Below the pieces are notes generated by a model that ran no database searches, was not told the DNA's origin, and saw nothing but the letters and a program-made list of their open reading frames with translations. DNA of 64,000 bases from Geomonas diazotrophica (GTDB taxonomy: Bacteria; Desulfobacterota; Desulfuromonadia; Geobacterales; Geobacteraceae). The DNA is taken from positions 1 to 64,000 of the forward strand of contig NZ_JAHLMF010000002.1 of assembly GCF_018919385.1 (NCBI RefSeq). Direction: 5' to 3'. The position numbers were made by a program, and so were the translations under genes. Shown here one piece after another: positions 55,081-63,624 of the stretch (positions are counted from its first letter, which is position 1; each line of letters begins with the position of its first letter).

Positions 55081-57084
55081 ATGAACGTCGTCACCAGGAG
55101 ATCGGTCTGCCCCTTCGACTGCCCGGACACCTGCAGCATGCTGGTACAGGTTGAAAACGGCAAGGCCATCGCGGTGCAGGGCGACCCCCTCCATCCCTTC
55201 AGCCGCGGCACCCTCTGCCCCAAGATGCGCCACTACGAGAAAAGCGTCCATTCGCCGCTGCGCCTCACCTCTCCCCTCATGAGAACCGGCGCCAAGGGAA
55301 AAGGAGAGTTCACCCCCATCTCCTGGGACGAGGCCATCGCCACCATAGCCGAGCGCTGGCGCTCCATCATCGCCGACCACGGGGGTGAGGCCATCCTCCC
55401 CTACTCCTACGCCGGGACCATGGGGATCGTGCAGAGAAACGCGGGGCACCCCTTCTTCCACCGCATGGGAGCCTCCCGGCTGGACCGCACCATCTGCTCC
55501 CCCGCCAAGGGGGCGGGGTGGGAGGCGGTCATGGGCAAGACGGCGACCCCGCCGCCTGAATCCGCGGGCAAAAGCGACCTCCTGATCCTGTGGGGGATCA
55601 ACGCGGCGGCGACCAGCATCCACTTCCTGAACCAGGCGCACGAGGTGCGGCAAAGGGGGGGGGAGATCTGGCTGATCGACACCTACGAGACCCCGACCGC
55701 CTCAGCCGCGGACCGCACCTTCCTGGTGCGCCCGGGGAGCGACGGGGCCCTCGCCCTCGGGATGATGCACGTGATCGCCCGCGAGGGGCTGGTCGACCGG
55801 GAGTTCCTGGCGCAACAGGTGCTCGGCTTCGAGGAGCTGGCAGCCGAGGTGCTCCCCGAGATGACGCCTGAGCGCTGCGCGGAGATAACCGGCCTGGAGG
55901 CGGAGACCATCGTGGCCATGGCACGTGCCTACGCGGCGGCCAAGGCCCCCTTCATCCGCCTTGGGAGCGGGCTGTCGCGCTACGGCAACGGCTCCATGAC
56001 GGTGCGCTCGATCTGCTGCCTGCCGGCGCTGGTCGGCGCCTACGGCAAGGACGGGGCGGGGTGCTTTCCCGACACCGCGACCGGCGCGGCCTTCCCGATG
56101 GAGATCCTCACCAGGGAGGACCTGATCCCGGGGCAGGCCCGGCTCGTCAACATGAACCAGTTGGGCACGGCGCTAAACCGGCTCGATGCTCCGCGGGTCA
56201 TGGGGCTCTACGTGTACCACTCCAACCCTGCCGCGGTCACCCCGGACCAGAACGCGGTGCTCAAGGGGCTTTGCCGCGAGGACCTCTTCACCGTGGTGCA
56301 CGAGCGTTTCCTGACCGATACGGCGCGCTACGCCGACATCGTGCTCCCCGCCACCTCGTCGCTGGAGCACAGCGACATCTACCGTTCCTACGGCACCTAC
56401 TGCATCCAGCGCGCCCAGGCGGTGATCGACCCGGTTGGGGAGAGCAAGTCCAACTGGGAGGTCTTCTCCCTTTTGGCCAAGGCGATGGGGTTCGAGGAGG
56501 AGATCTTCACCCTCACGGCGGACCAGATGATCGACCGGCTCCTCGCGGTGCCCAAGCCGCTGCGGGCGGGGATTGACGAGGAGGCGCTCGCCGAGGGACG
56601 CCCGGTCACCCTGGCGGGAAGGCCGGCAGGGATCCAGACGCCGTCGGGAAAGATCGAGGTCCTGAACGAGAGGCTGACCGAGCGGCTGCCGCGCTACCTC
56701 CCCACCCACGAGGAACAGGGGCGGCTTCCCTTCCGGCTCATGACCGCGCCCACCCCCTACGCGCTGAACGCCACCTTCTACGAGCGGGAGGAGTTGCGGG
56801 AGAGCCAGGGGGGGATGGAACTCAAGATGAACCCGCAGGACGCGGCGGAGAAGGGGCTTCGCAACGGCACGGAGGTGGTCGCCTGGAATGAGCTCGGCGA
56901 AGTCACCTTCCGGCTGCAGGTGACCCCCAAGGTGCCGCGGGGCGTGGTGGTGGCGGAGGGGGTGTGGTGGCTCGCTTATGCGCCGGGAGAGCGCTCGGTG
57001 AACGCGCTCACCTCGCAGCGCCTGACCGACCAGGGCGGGGGGAGCACCTTCTACGACAACAGGGTCGATGTGAGACCAGCGTAA
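55081..57084 (+). CDS. Single-subunit molybdopterin oxidoreductase (CISM/DMSO-reductase family)
   Basis: A 667-residue molybdo- or tungstoenzyme. The N-terminal iron-sulfur site is C10, C14, C18 and C46 (CPFDCPDTC...GTLCPK). The probable metal ligand is C139 in DRTICSPAKG. Molybdopterin-binding blocks follow: LLILWGINAAAT, VRPGSDGALALGMMHVI, LPATSSLEHSD, and a C-terminal dinucleotide-binding domain (LMTAPTPYALNATF). No twin-arginine or other signal peptide is visible, so it should be cytoplasmic. No partner subunits or maturation genes are adjacent. The substrate is unknown; formate, polysulfide and others are all possible in this family. Confidence 0.88.
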   Translation: MNVVTRRSVCPFDCPDTCSMLVQVENGKAIAVQGDPLHPFSRGTLCPKMRHYEKSVHSPLRLTSPLMRTGAKGKGEFTPISWDEAIATIAERWRSIIADHGGEAILPYSYAGTMGIVQRNAGHPFFHRMGASRLDRTICSPAKGAGWEAVMGKTATPPPESAGKSDLLILWGINAAATSIHFLNQAHEVRQRGGEIWLIDTYETPTASAADRTFLVRPGSDGALALGMMHVIAREGLVDREFLAQQVLGFEELAAEVLPEMTPERCAEITGLEAETIVAMARAYAAAKAPFIRLGSGLSRYGNGSMTVRSICCLPALVGAYGKDGAGCFPDTATGAAFPMEILTREDLIPGQARLVNMNQLGTALNRLDAPRVMGLYVYHSNPAAVTPDQNAVLKGLCREDLFTVVHERFLTDTARYADIVLPATSSLEHSDIYRSYGTYCIQRAQAVIDPVGESKSNWEVFSLLAKAMGFEEEIFTLTADQMIDRLLAVPKPLRAGIDEEALAEGRPVTLAGRPAGIQTPSGKIEVLNERLTERLPRYLPTHEEQGRLPFRLMTAPTPYALNATFYEREELRESQGGMELKMNPQDAAEKGLRNGTEVVAWNELGEVTFRLQVTPKVPRGVVVAEGVWWLAYAPGERSVNALTSQRLTDQGGGSTFYDNRVDVRPA

Positions 57085-57108
57085 AGACGGAGAACCAAAC
57101 CTTTTCTT

Positions 57109-57188
57109 AACGCAAAGACGCGGAGACGCTAAGAAAACCAAACAACTTTTATAGTACAGACCCACTTTTCCCTTTGCGGCTTTGCGTT
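57109..57188. repeat. Inverted short-unit repeat element, CGCAAAG family
   Basis: The left arm (57109-57133) is AACGCAAAGACGCGGAGACG and the right arm (57171-57188) is the inverse, TTTGCGGCTTTGCGTT. It lies 25 bases after the molybdoenzyme stop and may act as its transcript end. Confidence 0.75.
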
Positions 57189-57315
57189 GAAAAACGCCTT
57201 TAATCCTGCACGAACGGAGCGGGTGGGCCTCTTCAGCCTTACACATTTTGCCTCATGATTTGCCGGCGGCTGCCGATGTAATGAGAAGCAACGGCAATAA
57301 ACAATCGGGGGGCGT

Positions 57316-58257
57316 ATGGAACCGAACAACAAGATTCTGCTGGAAAGCGGCACCAACGAACTGGAGATAGTCGAATTCAGGATCGACGAGGTGGACGGCA
57401 AGGGGAACGTGGTCCCCTGCTACTTCGGCGTGAACGTCGCCAAGGTGCGCGAGATCATCAGACTGCCCGAGACACGCAAGGTGGTGAACTCCAACCCCTG
57501 CGTGAGCGGCATGATCAAACTGCGCGACCAGGTGATCACCCTGATCGACCTCTCCCGCTCGCTGAACAAGAACACGGAGGGGATCCCGGCGGACCGGGTC
57601 ATCGTGCTCGAATTCAACAGGATCGTGGTCGGCATCCAGGTACACTCCGTCTCCCGCATCTACCGCATCTCCTGGGAAAACGTGGAGCCCCCGGTCAAGG
57701 CGATCCACGACGCCAACATCACCGGCGTGGTGAAGATGGAAGACAGGATCATCCTCATCCTCGACTTCGAGAAGATCATAGGCGAACTCTCCTCGACCAT
57801 GGCGCTGGCCACGCCGGGCGAGGAACTGATGCACGCCAACTCCGCCCTGAACCGCGGCACCCGGACCATCCTGGTCGCCGACGACTCGGCCTTCATCAGG
57901 AGGACCATGTGCGGTTCGCTGCGGGAAGCGGGGTACCAGGTGGTGGAAGCGGAGAACGGCGAGGAGGCGTGGGAACACGTGCAGGCGGTACGTCAGAAAT
58001 GCGCGGAGAGCGGGCAGCCGCTGAAGGAGCTGCTGAGCCTCGTGATCACCGACATCGAGATGCCCCGCATGGACGGTCTGCACCTCACCGCGCTGATCAG
58101 GAAGGAGACCGACCTGGGAGGGCTGCCGGTGGTGATATTCTCTTCCCTCGCCAGCGACGACAACAAGATGAAATGGCGCAACCTTGGGGCGAGCGACATC
58201 CTCACCAAGCCGGACCTCCCCAACCTGGTGCAGAAGGCGGACACCCTTGCCCTGTGA
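57316..58257 (+). CDS. cheV: Chemotaxis coupling/regulator protein CheV
   Basis: A 313-residue protein with a CheW domain (about 14-165: PCYFGVNVAKVREIIRLP, SGMIKLRDQVITLIDLSR) fused to a receiver (about 183-310; D189/D190, phosphoacceptor D246 in ITDIEMPRMDG, lysine in ILTKPDLP). CheV links receptors to CheA and can sink phosphate. It lies outside the large che cluster, more than 22 kb away, and its end overlaps the following glycosyltransferase gene. Confidence 0.93.
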   Translation: MEPNNKILLESGTNELEIVEFRIDEVDGKGNVVPCYFGVNVAKVREIIRLPETRKVVNSNPCVSGMIKLRDQVITLIDLSRSLNKNTEGIPADRVIVLEFNRIVVGIQVHSVSRIYRISWENVEPPVKAIHDANITGVVKMEDRIILILDFEKIIGELSSTMALATPGEELMHANSALNRGTRTILVADDSAFIRRTMCGSLREAGYQVVEAENGEEAWEHVQAVRQKCAESGQPLKELLSLVITDIEMPRMDGLHLTALIRKETDLGGLPVVIFSSLASDDNKMKWRNLGASDILTKPDLPNLVQKADTLAL

Positions 58258-59296
58258 GCCGTGCCCCGAGCTGTCGGTCGTGGTGCCGGTCTACAACGAG
58301 GAGGGGAACGTGGCTCCCTTCCTCGCGGCGCTTGCCCGACAGCAGGGGGTACGCCTGGAGGTGATCCTCTCCGACGGTGCTTCCAGCGACCGGACCCTCC
58401 GGAGCGCGCGGCAACTGCGCGACGGGCTCCCCTTCCCGCTCACCCTGCTCGAAGGGAGCAAGGGGAGGGGGGGACAGTTAAACCGCGGCGCCGAGGCGGC
58501 CCGCGCCGAAACCCTCCTCTTCCTGCACATCGATTCCAGCCTCGAAGACCCGCTGGCCCTCCGGAAGGCGCTGGACGCACTCCGGGAGGCCCTGCGCTCC
58601 GGAGAAAAGGTGGCGGGTCGCTTCGCCCTCCGTTTCGGCTTCCCCGGCACCACCCCGCTCCCCTACCGTTTCTACGGCGCCAAGGCCGCCCTGGACCGCC
58701 CCGGATGCACCCACGGAGACCAGGGCTTCCTGCTCCGGCGCGACTTCTTCGCGCAGGTAGGCCCCTTCGACAGCTCGCTGCCGCTCATGGAAGACACCTT
58801 CCTGGCCGAGCGGGTGCGGCGGGAGGGACGGTGGCTCCTCCTGCCGGCCACCATCACCACCTCGCCGCGGCGCTTCCTGGCCGAGGGGCTCCTCCCGAGG
58901 CAGACGCTCAACGCCATCCTGATGAACCTGGCCCACATCGGGCAGCTCTCCCTGATCCGTTGCCTGCAGACGAGCTACCGCAGCCAGGACGCCGCCGCGA
59001 GGCTCAAGCTAAGCCCCTTCCTGGCGTCGCTGCACCGGGCGATGGGCGACCTCGACGCAGGGGAGCGGCGCCGATTATGGTGCCGCACCGGCGCCTACGT
59101 GCGGGCGAACGCCTGGCAGATAGCTTTCTTTCTGGACGTCGTGACCGGGGGGCTTCGGGAAGAAGGGAGGGGGGGGAGGTTTCTGGAGCTTTACGACCGC
59201 TTTCTGGGGCGGCTCATCGACAACAAGGGAGGGGACCTGGGGGCCGCCCTCCTGACCTGGCTCTGGTTCCGGCTGACGCTGCTCGCCGCGCCCTAG
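58247..59296 (+). CDS. Family 2 glycosyltransferase
   Basis: A 349-residue GT-A glycosyltransferase. It begins ELSVVVPVYNEEGNVAPFLAAL, has the nucleotide-sugar site LEVILSDGASSDRT, and the metal motif region LLFLHIDSSLEDP (DxS in place of DxD). Further on are GDQGFLLRRDFF and the acceptor-site LMEDTFLAERVRREG. The C-terminal ~110 residues are helical with a hydrophobic stretch at the end, perhaps membrane-associated. The likely start is TTG at 58247, overlapping cheV by 11 bases with AAGGCGG upstream; no ATG fits. It is tail to tail with the receiver-PilZ gene (stops overlap by 4 bases). The acceptor is unknown. Confidence 0.8.
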   Translation: MPCEPCPELSVVVPVYNEEGNVAPFLAALARQQGVRLEVILSDGASSDRTLRSARQLRDGLPFPLTLLEGSKGRGGQLNRGAEAARAETLLFLHIDSSLEDPLALRKALDALREALRSGEKVAGRFALRFGFPGTTPLPYRFYGAKAALDRPGCTHGDQGFLLRRDFFAQVGPFDSSLPLMEDTFLAERVRREGRWLLLPATITTSPRRFLAEGLLPRQTLNAILMNLAHIGQLSLIRCLQTSYRSQDAAARLKLSPFLASLHRAMGDLDAGERRRLWCRTGAYVRANAWQIAFFLDVVTGGLREEGRGGRFLELYDRFLGRLIDNKGGDLGAALLTWLWFRLTLLAAP

Positions 59297-60012
59297 CCCT
59301 CGCCGCGCCCTTTGCGCGCCGCATCGACGAAACCGTTCAACTCGTCCTTTTGCCACTGCGCCGGCTCCACGAACTCGACCCCGAAGCCGGTGGGGAGGCC
59401 GGAGTGCACCCTTTTCCCCTCCTGGTTCACCCAGGCCACCCTCCCCTTCAGCTCCAATAGCGGCGTCCGCTCCGTCTCCAGGAATAAGGCGAGCCTCAGC
59501 TCCTGGTTGGGGACCACCTCTTCGCGGCTGGCGAGGAACAGGCCGCCGTCGCCGATGTCGAGGGCATGGGCGCCGACGGGACTTTCGTGCAAAAGGAACA
59601 ACACCGGGATCTGGCAGGGAATGCGCACCTCGCGTCGGTCCACGGCGTCGGTGTACTTGCGGGCCATGTCGAGGAAGAGACGGCGGTCGATGGGCTTGGT
59701 GAGGAAGTCGTCGCATCCGGCCTGCTGGGCCCGCGCGCGGTCCTGGTCATTTCCGGCAGTAGTGAGCATGACGACGGGGATGCTGCTGAGGAAGGGATCG
59801 GCCTTCAAGAGGGTGCAACAGGAGATGCCGTCCATGACGGGCATGTTCAGGTCCATGAAGATCAGGTCGGGGGGATCCTTGCGGACCAGCTCCAGGGCCT
59901 CGGCGCCGTTGCCGGCGGTGACGACGTCGATATGCGACACCTTGAGAAAGCTCTTCTCCAGCTCCAGGATCAGCCTGGTATCGTCCACCAACATGATCTT
60001 AGGTTTTGCCAC
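59293..60012 (-). CDS. Receiver-PilZ response regulator
   Basis: A 239-residue protein. The receiver (about 4-122) has D10/D11, phosphoacceptor D54 in IFMDLNMPVMDG, the switch threonine in VMLTTAGN and lysine in FLTKPID. The PilZ domain (about 130-235) begins with RREVRIP and has DIGDGGLFLAS as its second motif. It joins a phosphorelay to cyclic di-GMP sensing. The start is GTG at 60012 with GGGGGAAG upstream; a longer in-frame reading to 60081 is not conserved. Confidence 0.87.
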   Translation of the reverse strand: MAKPKIMLVDDTRLILELEKSFLKVSHIDVVTAGNGAEALELVRKDPPDLIFMDLNMPVMDGISCCTLLKADPFLSSIPVVMLTTAGNDQDRARAQQAGCDDFLTKPIDRRLFLDMARKYTDAVDRREVRIPCQIPVLFLLHESPVGAHALDIGDGGLFLASREEVVPNQELRLALFLETERTPLLELKGRVAWVNQEGKRVHSGLPTGFGVEFVEPAQWQKDELNGFVDAARKGRGEG

Positions 60013-60126
60013 GCCACTTCCCCCACTCAAGTATTGAAAGACGTTTTCACGCGGGATTCCGAACGGGTCGGACCCGCACATTAATCAATATCGCCGTGGC
60101 TTTGTCAACCAAAAAAGTCGGCTATC

Positions 60127-60996
60127 TCAGACCACGAGCCGGACCAGGTCCGGGACGGTCCGGGCGGCAAGCGGCGCGGGGCAGACATAGTCCCCGTCCA
60201 ACTGCACGGCCTTGTCACCTGAGATTTCCAGCGCGAGGGCGTTGAAGCAGGTGACGTGACTGCTGAAGACGGCGGTGCCGTTCAAAAGCCCCAGCGCAAG
60301 CCCCAGGTAGGCGAGCCGGCCACCGGAAATGCAGAGCACCTGGAAGCCGGGGGCGAAGAGGTCGGCCTCCGGCGCCAGCCTGAAGTTCCCCCCGTACTTG
60401 GAGGCGTTGCAGACGATCACGCCGTGGCAGGTGACGTTCCTCTCCCCTGCGGTCACCGCAACTGTCGAGGCATCCCAGTTCCACAGGGTGCGCAGCGCGG
60501 ACAGCACGTAGGCCCCCTTCCCCAGCGCCTTTTTCTCGGGCAGGCGCACGTCGCGCACCACCGCCCCGTCGAAGCCGACCCCCGCCATGAGGATGAACCG
60601 CCGGCGCTCCCCGCCGGCCACGATCTCACCGACGGAAATGGGGCGCGCATCGCCGTGGGCGAGGCGGTCCAAGGCATCGTCGACGGAGGTTATCTCCAGT
60701 TCGCGCGCGAGCACGTTCGACGTGCCCAGGGGGATCACGCCGAGGGTGGCCGCTCCCGGAGCCAGGCCGTTCAGCACGCCGTTGATGGTGCCGTCCCCAC
60801 CGGCCACAACGATGAGCGGGTCGCTCTCCTCGCGGCAGAGGCGGGCGGCGAAGCGGGCCGGGTCGGCGGCGCTTTGGGTGGGGAGGAGCTCCGGCGCGAA
60901 ACCACGCTCGGCAAGCCCCTTCATGATGCGTTCGATTTTTTGCGGCGAGTAGGTCCCCGATGTGGGGTTCACGATCAGGAAACAGCGTCTGGACAA
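60127..60996 (-). CDS. Diacylglycerol/lipid kinase family protein (YegS/DagK type)
   Basis: A 289-residue soluble kinase of the DAGK catalytic family. It shows LIVNPTSGTYSPQKI, the nucleotide loop VVAGGDGTINGVLNGL (63-78), IPLGTSNVLARELEI, and the C-terminal beta sandwich with MAGVGFDGAVV and VQLDGDYV. It would phosphorylate diacylglycerol or a related lipid at the membrane face. The start codon is TTG at 60996 with GAGGTGACC upstream. It is transcribed after the Lon-like protease, or separately across a 163-base gap. Confidence 0.88.
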   Translation of the reverse strand: MSRRCFLIVNPTSGTYSPQKIERIMKGLAERGFAPELLPTQSAADPARFAARLCREESDPLIVVAGGDGTINGVLNGLAPGAATLGVIPLGTSNVLARELEITSVDDALDRLAHGDARPISVGEIVAGGERRRFILMAGVGFDGAVVRDVRLPEKKALGKGAYVLSALRTLWNWDASTVAVTAGERNVTCHGVIVCNASKYGGNFRLAPEADLFAPGFQVLCISGGRLAYLGLALGLLNGTAVFSSHVTCFNALALEISGDKAVQLDGDYVCPAPLAARTVPDLVRLVV

Positions 60997-61159
60997 GAGG
61001 TCACCTCATTGCTGCATGCTGGGCAAGCGAAATGGCAGAGCCGCGGGCGCGGCCCTCGGAAGGTAGCAAAAAGGTGCAAAGGTTACAACCGTTTTAGGCG
61101 CTACGATTAAGGCACCGCCCTGGTGCCCGATAGGTGGAGGGGGAGGAGCAAGGGTCGGG

Positions 61160-63595
61160 CTATTCCGGCAGTTTCGCCGGCTCGTCCTTCCCCTCCTTGT
61201 CCTGCAACTGGAGCTTGCGCATGTTCTCCAGCATGTCCTTGAGCCTCTTCTGCACCAGGAAGTTGACGGTCCCCTCGGGGTAGCCGCCGTCCTCGCCCGG
61301 CGTGCCGGCCGGCACGCCGGTGAGAATCTCGATCCCCTCATCGACATGGGACACGCTCCAGATGTGGAACATCCCGTCCGAGACCGCCTGCACCACCTCG
61401 TCGTTCAGCATCAGGTTGTGTTCGTTGATCTTGGGGATGACCACCCCCTGCTCGCCGGTCAGCCCCTTGGCCTTGCAGACGGCGAAGAACCCCTCGATCT
61501 TGTAGTTCACCCCGCCGATGGGCTGGATCTGCCCATGCTGGTTCACGCTGCCGGTGACGGCGATCCCCTGCTTCACGGCAAGCCCGGAGAAGGCGGAGAG
61601 GAGCCCGTAGAGTTCGGCCGAGGAGGCGCTGTCCCCTTCGATCCCCTCGTAGGACTGCTCGAAGCAGATGTGGGCGGAGAAGGAAAGCGGCTGCTCCTGC
61701 CCGAACTTCCCGGCCAGATAGCCGGTCAGGATCAGCACCCCCTTGTCGTGGATCGGGCCGGAGAGCTTCACCTCGCGCTCGATGTTGACCATGCCGGCGC
61801 GCCCCTGGGAGACGCGGATGGTGAGGCGCGAGGGCCTGCCGAAGCTGTAATCCCCCATGGTGATCACGGAGAGGCCGTTGATCTGCCCCACGACGCTCCC
61901 CTTGGTGTCGCACAGGATCACCCCCTTGGCCAAGTACTCGTGGATCCTCTCCTCGATGCGGTTGGAGCGGTAGGTCTTCTCCTGGATCGCCCGCTTGACC
62001 CAGCTGCGGTCAACCACCTGCGCACCGCAGCGCTTGGCCCAGAAGCTCGCTTCCCGGATCAGGTCCGAGAGCTCCATGAACTGGGAGGAGAGCCGGTCCT
62101 GGTCCTCCACAAGGCGCGAGGCGTGCTCAAGGAGCGCGGCCACCCCGGTGGGGTCGAAGGGGAGCAGGCCTTCCTTGCAGCAGTGGGCCGCGACGAACAG
62201 GGCGTAATCCTGCATCACCTCCGGGGTCCGGTTGATCTGGCTGTCGAAGTCCGCCTTGACCTTGAAGAACTTGCGGTAGTCGGGCTCAAGGTAGTAGAGC
62301 AGGTAGTAGATCCAGAGCGATCCGATCATGATGATCTTGGCGGTAAGCGGTATCGGCTCGGGCTTGAGCGACACCACGGTCATGAAGCGGTACTGCTCCA
62401 GGACGTCCTCGATCTTGATCTCCATGTTCCTGATGCAGCGTTTGAGCGATTCCCAGGCGAAGGGGTTGATCAGCACCTCGCGCGCGTCCAGGATGAGGTA
62501 GCCGCCGTTGGCGCGGTGCAGCGCGCCGGGCTTGATCAGGGTGAAGTTGGTGGTCGCCACCCCCCCCATCTGCATGATGTTTTCGATGCGCCCGAAGAGG
62601 TTGTTGTAGGTGGGGTTGGACTCGAAGACGATGGGGGCGCCGTTGTCCGGGTTGTTCTCCACCAGGACGTTCACCTCGTAGCGCTCGAAGGTGGGCTCCT
62701 GCTTGGGGATCTTGAGCCCCGGGATCTGCGGCGGGGCGACCTGCGGCTTGAAGTCCTCCAGGTTCAAGAGGAGGTCCTCCTGGACGCTCTCGAGGTATGC
62801 CTGGACCTTGCCAAAGCCCTGGTACTTCTCCTGGAGCGGGATCAGGTGGTGCCCCACCGCCGACAGTCCCAGCTCCCGGTCCAGCTGCGCCAGCGCGTCC
62901 CTGAGCGCCTTCTCGTTCTCGCGCACCTGGCGCAGCGCGTCGTTGAGCTTCTCGGTCAGCTCGCGCCCCACCGTGTCCAGCGTTTCCCGCTCCTCCTTCT
63001 CGAGCGTTTCGTACTCCTCCTGGGTAAAGTTGCGCCCCTCCTTCTGCGGCACGATCACCAGTCCGGAGACGGTTCGCTGCAGGGCGAAGCCCTTTTCACC
63101 CGCCTCCTGTTCCAGGTCGGAGAAGATCTCGCCGTTTTTTTCCTGGAACTGCTCGATGATGGAGACGCGGTTGGTCTCGTACTCCTTGCTCTCCAGTGCG
63201 GTGGGGACGTTGGCGCGCATGTAGTCCAACAGTTCGCGCATGTCCGCCGCGAACCCCCGCCCCATGCCGGCGGGGAGCGCGATGGCCAGGGGGGCGTCGG
63301 GGGCGTGGAAGTTGTTCACGTAGCACCAGTCGCTGGGGGGGCAGGTGTCCTTGACGAACTTCTTGAGCATCTGCCGGATGGTGGAGGTCCTGCCCGTGCC
63401 TGGTTCACCGGCGAGGTAGATGTTGAAGCCGTTGTTGGACATCCCGAGGCCGAAGTCGATGGCGGCCAGGGCCCGGTCCTGGGTGATGCTCCCCTCCAGG
63501 TTGGCTATCTCTTCGGTGGTCTTGAAATTAAAGAGGGCGGGATCGCAGACCCAGCGGAGCTTCTCTATGGGGACTCGGCAATCGGTTTCGGACAC
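61160..63595 (-). CDS. Lon-like ATP-dependent protease (AAA_32/LonB-like)
   Basis: An 811-residue protein. The ATPase Walker A is AGEPGTGRTS (62-71), with R where K is normal. A long coiled-coil region spans about 165-300 (EEYETLEKEERETLDTV). A second AAA block has GGVATTNFTLIKPGALHRANGGYLI, the family Walker B-like LDARE. The Lon-type protease domain at the end has the catalytic serine in EGDSASSAE (about S658) and lysine in GGVNYKIEG (about K699). The start is GTG at 63595 with AAGGAGG 5 bases upstream; a longer in-frame reading to 63742 overlaps lipB and is rejected. Substrates unknown. Confidence 0.9.
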   Translation of the reverse strand: MSETDCRVPIEKLRWVCDPALFNFKTTEEIANLEGSITQDRALAAIDFGLGMSNNGFNIYLAGEPGTGRTSTIRQMLKKFVKDTCPPSDWCYVNNFHAPDAPLAIALPAGMGRGFAADMRELLDYMRANVPTALESKEYETNRVSIIEQFQEKNGEIFSDLEQEAGEKGFALQRTVSGLVIVPQKEGRNFTQEEYETLEKEERETLDTVGRELTEKLNDALRQVRENEKALRDALAQLDRELGLSAVGHHLIPLQEKYQGFGKVQAYLESVQEDLLLNLEDFKPQVAPPQIPGLKIPKQEPTFERYEVNVLVENNPDNGAPIVFESNPTYNNLFGRIENIMQMGGVATTNFTLIKPGALHRANGGYLILDAREVLINPFAWESLKRCIRNMEIKIEDVLEQYRFMTVVSLKPEPIPLTAKIIMIGSLWIYYLLYYLEPDYRKFFKVKADFDSQINRTPEVMQDYALFVAAHCCKEGLLPFDPTGVAALLEHASRLVEDQDRLSSQFMELSDLIREASFWAKRCGAQVVDRSWVKRAIQEKTYRSNRIEERIHEYLAKGVILCDTKGSVVGQINGLSVITMGDYSFGRPSRLTIRVSQGRAGMVNIEREVKLSGPIHDKGVLILTGYLAGKFGQEQPLSFSAHICFEQSYEGIEGDSASSAELYGLLSAFSGLAVKQGIAVTGSVNQHGQIQPIGGVNYKIEGFFAVCKAKGLTGEQGVVIPKINEHNLMLNDEVVQAVSDGMFHIWSVSHVDEGIEILTGVPAGTPGEDGGYPEGTVNFLVQKRLKDMLENMRKLQLQDKEGKDEPAKLPE

Positions 63596-63624
63596 GGGAG
63601 CCTCCTTGCGAGCAACTGCAACGG

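Noticed and set aside
57109-57188. Riboswitch-like sequence after the molybdoenzyme gene (contains ACGCAAAG)
   Set aside because: It is a dispersed inverted repeat downstream of a gene, found also at 3192 and 46180, and lacks riboswitch architecture.
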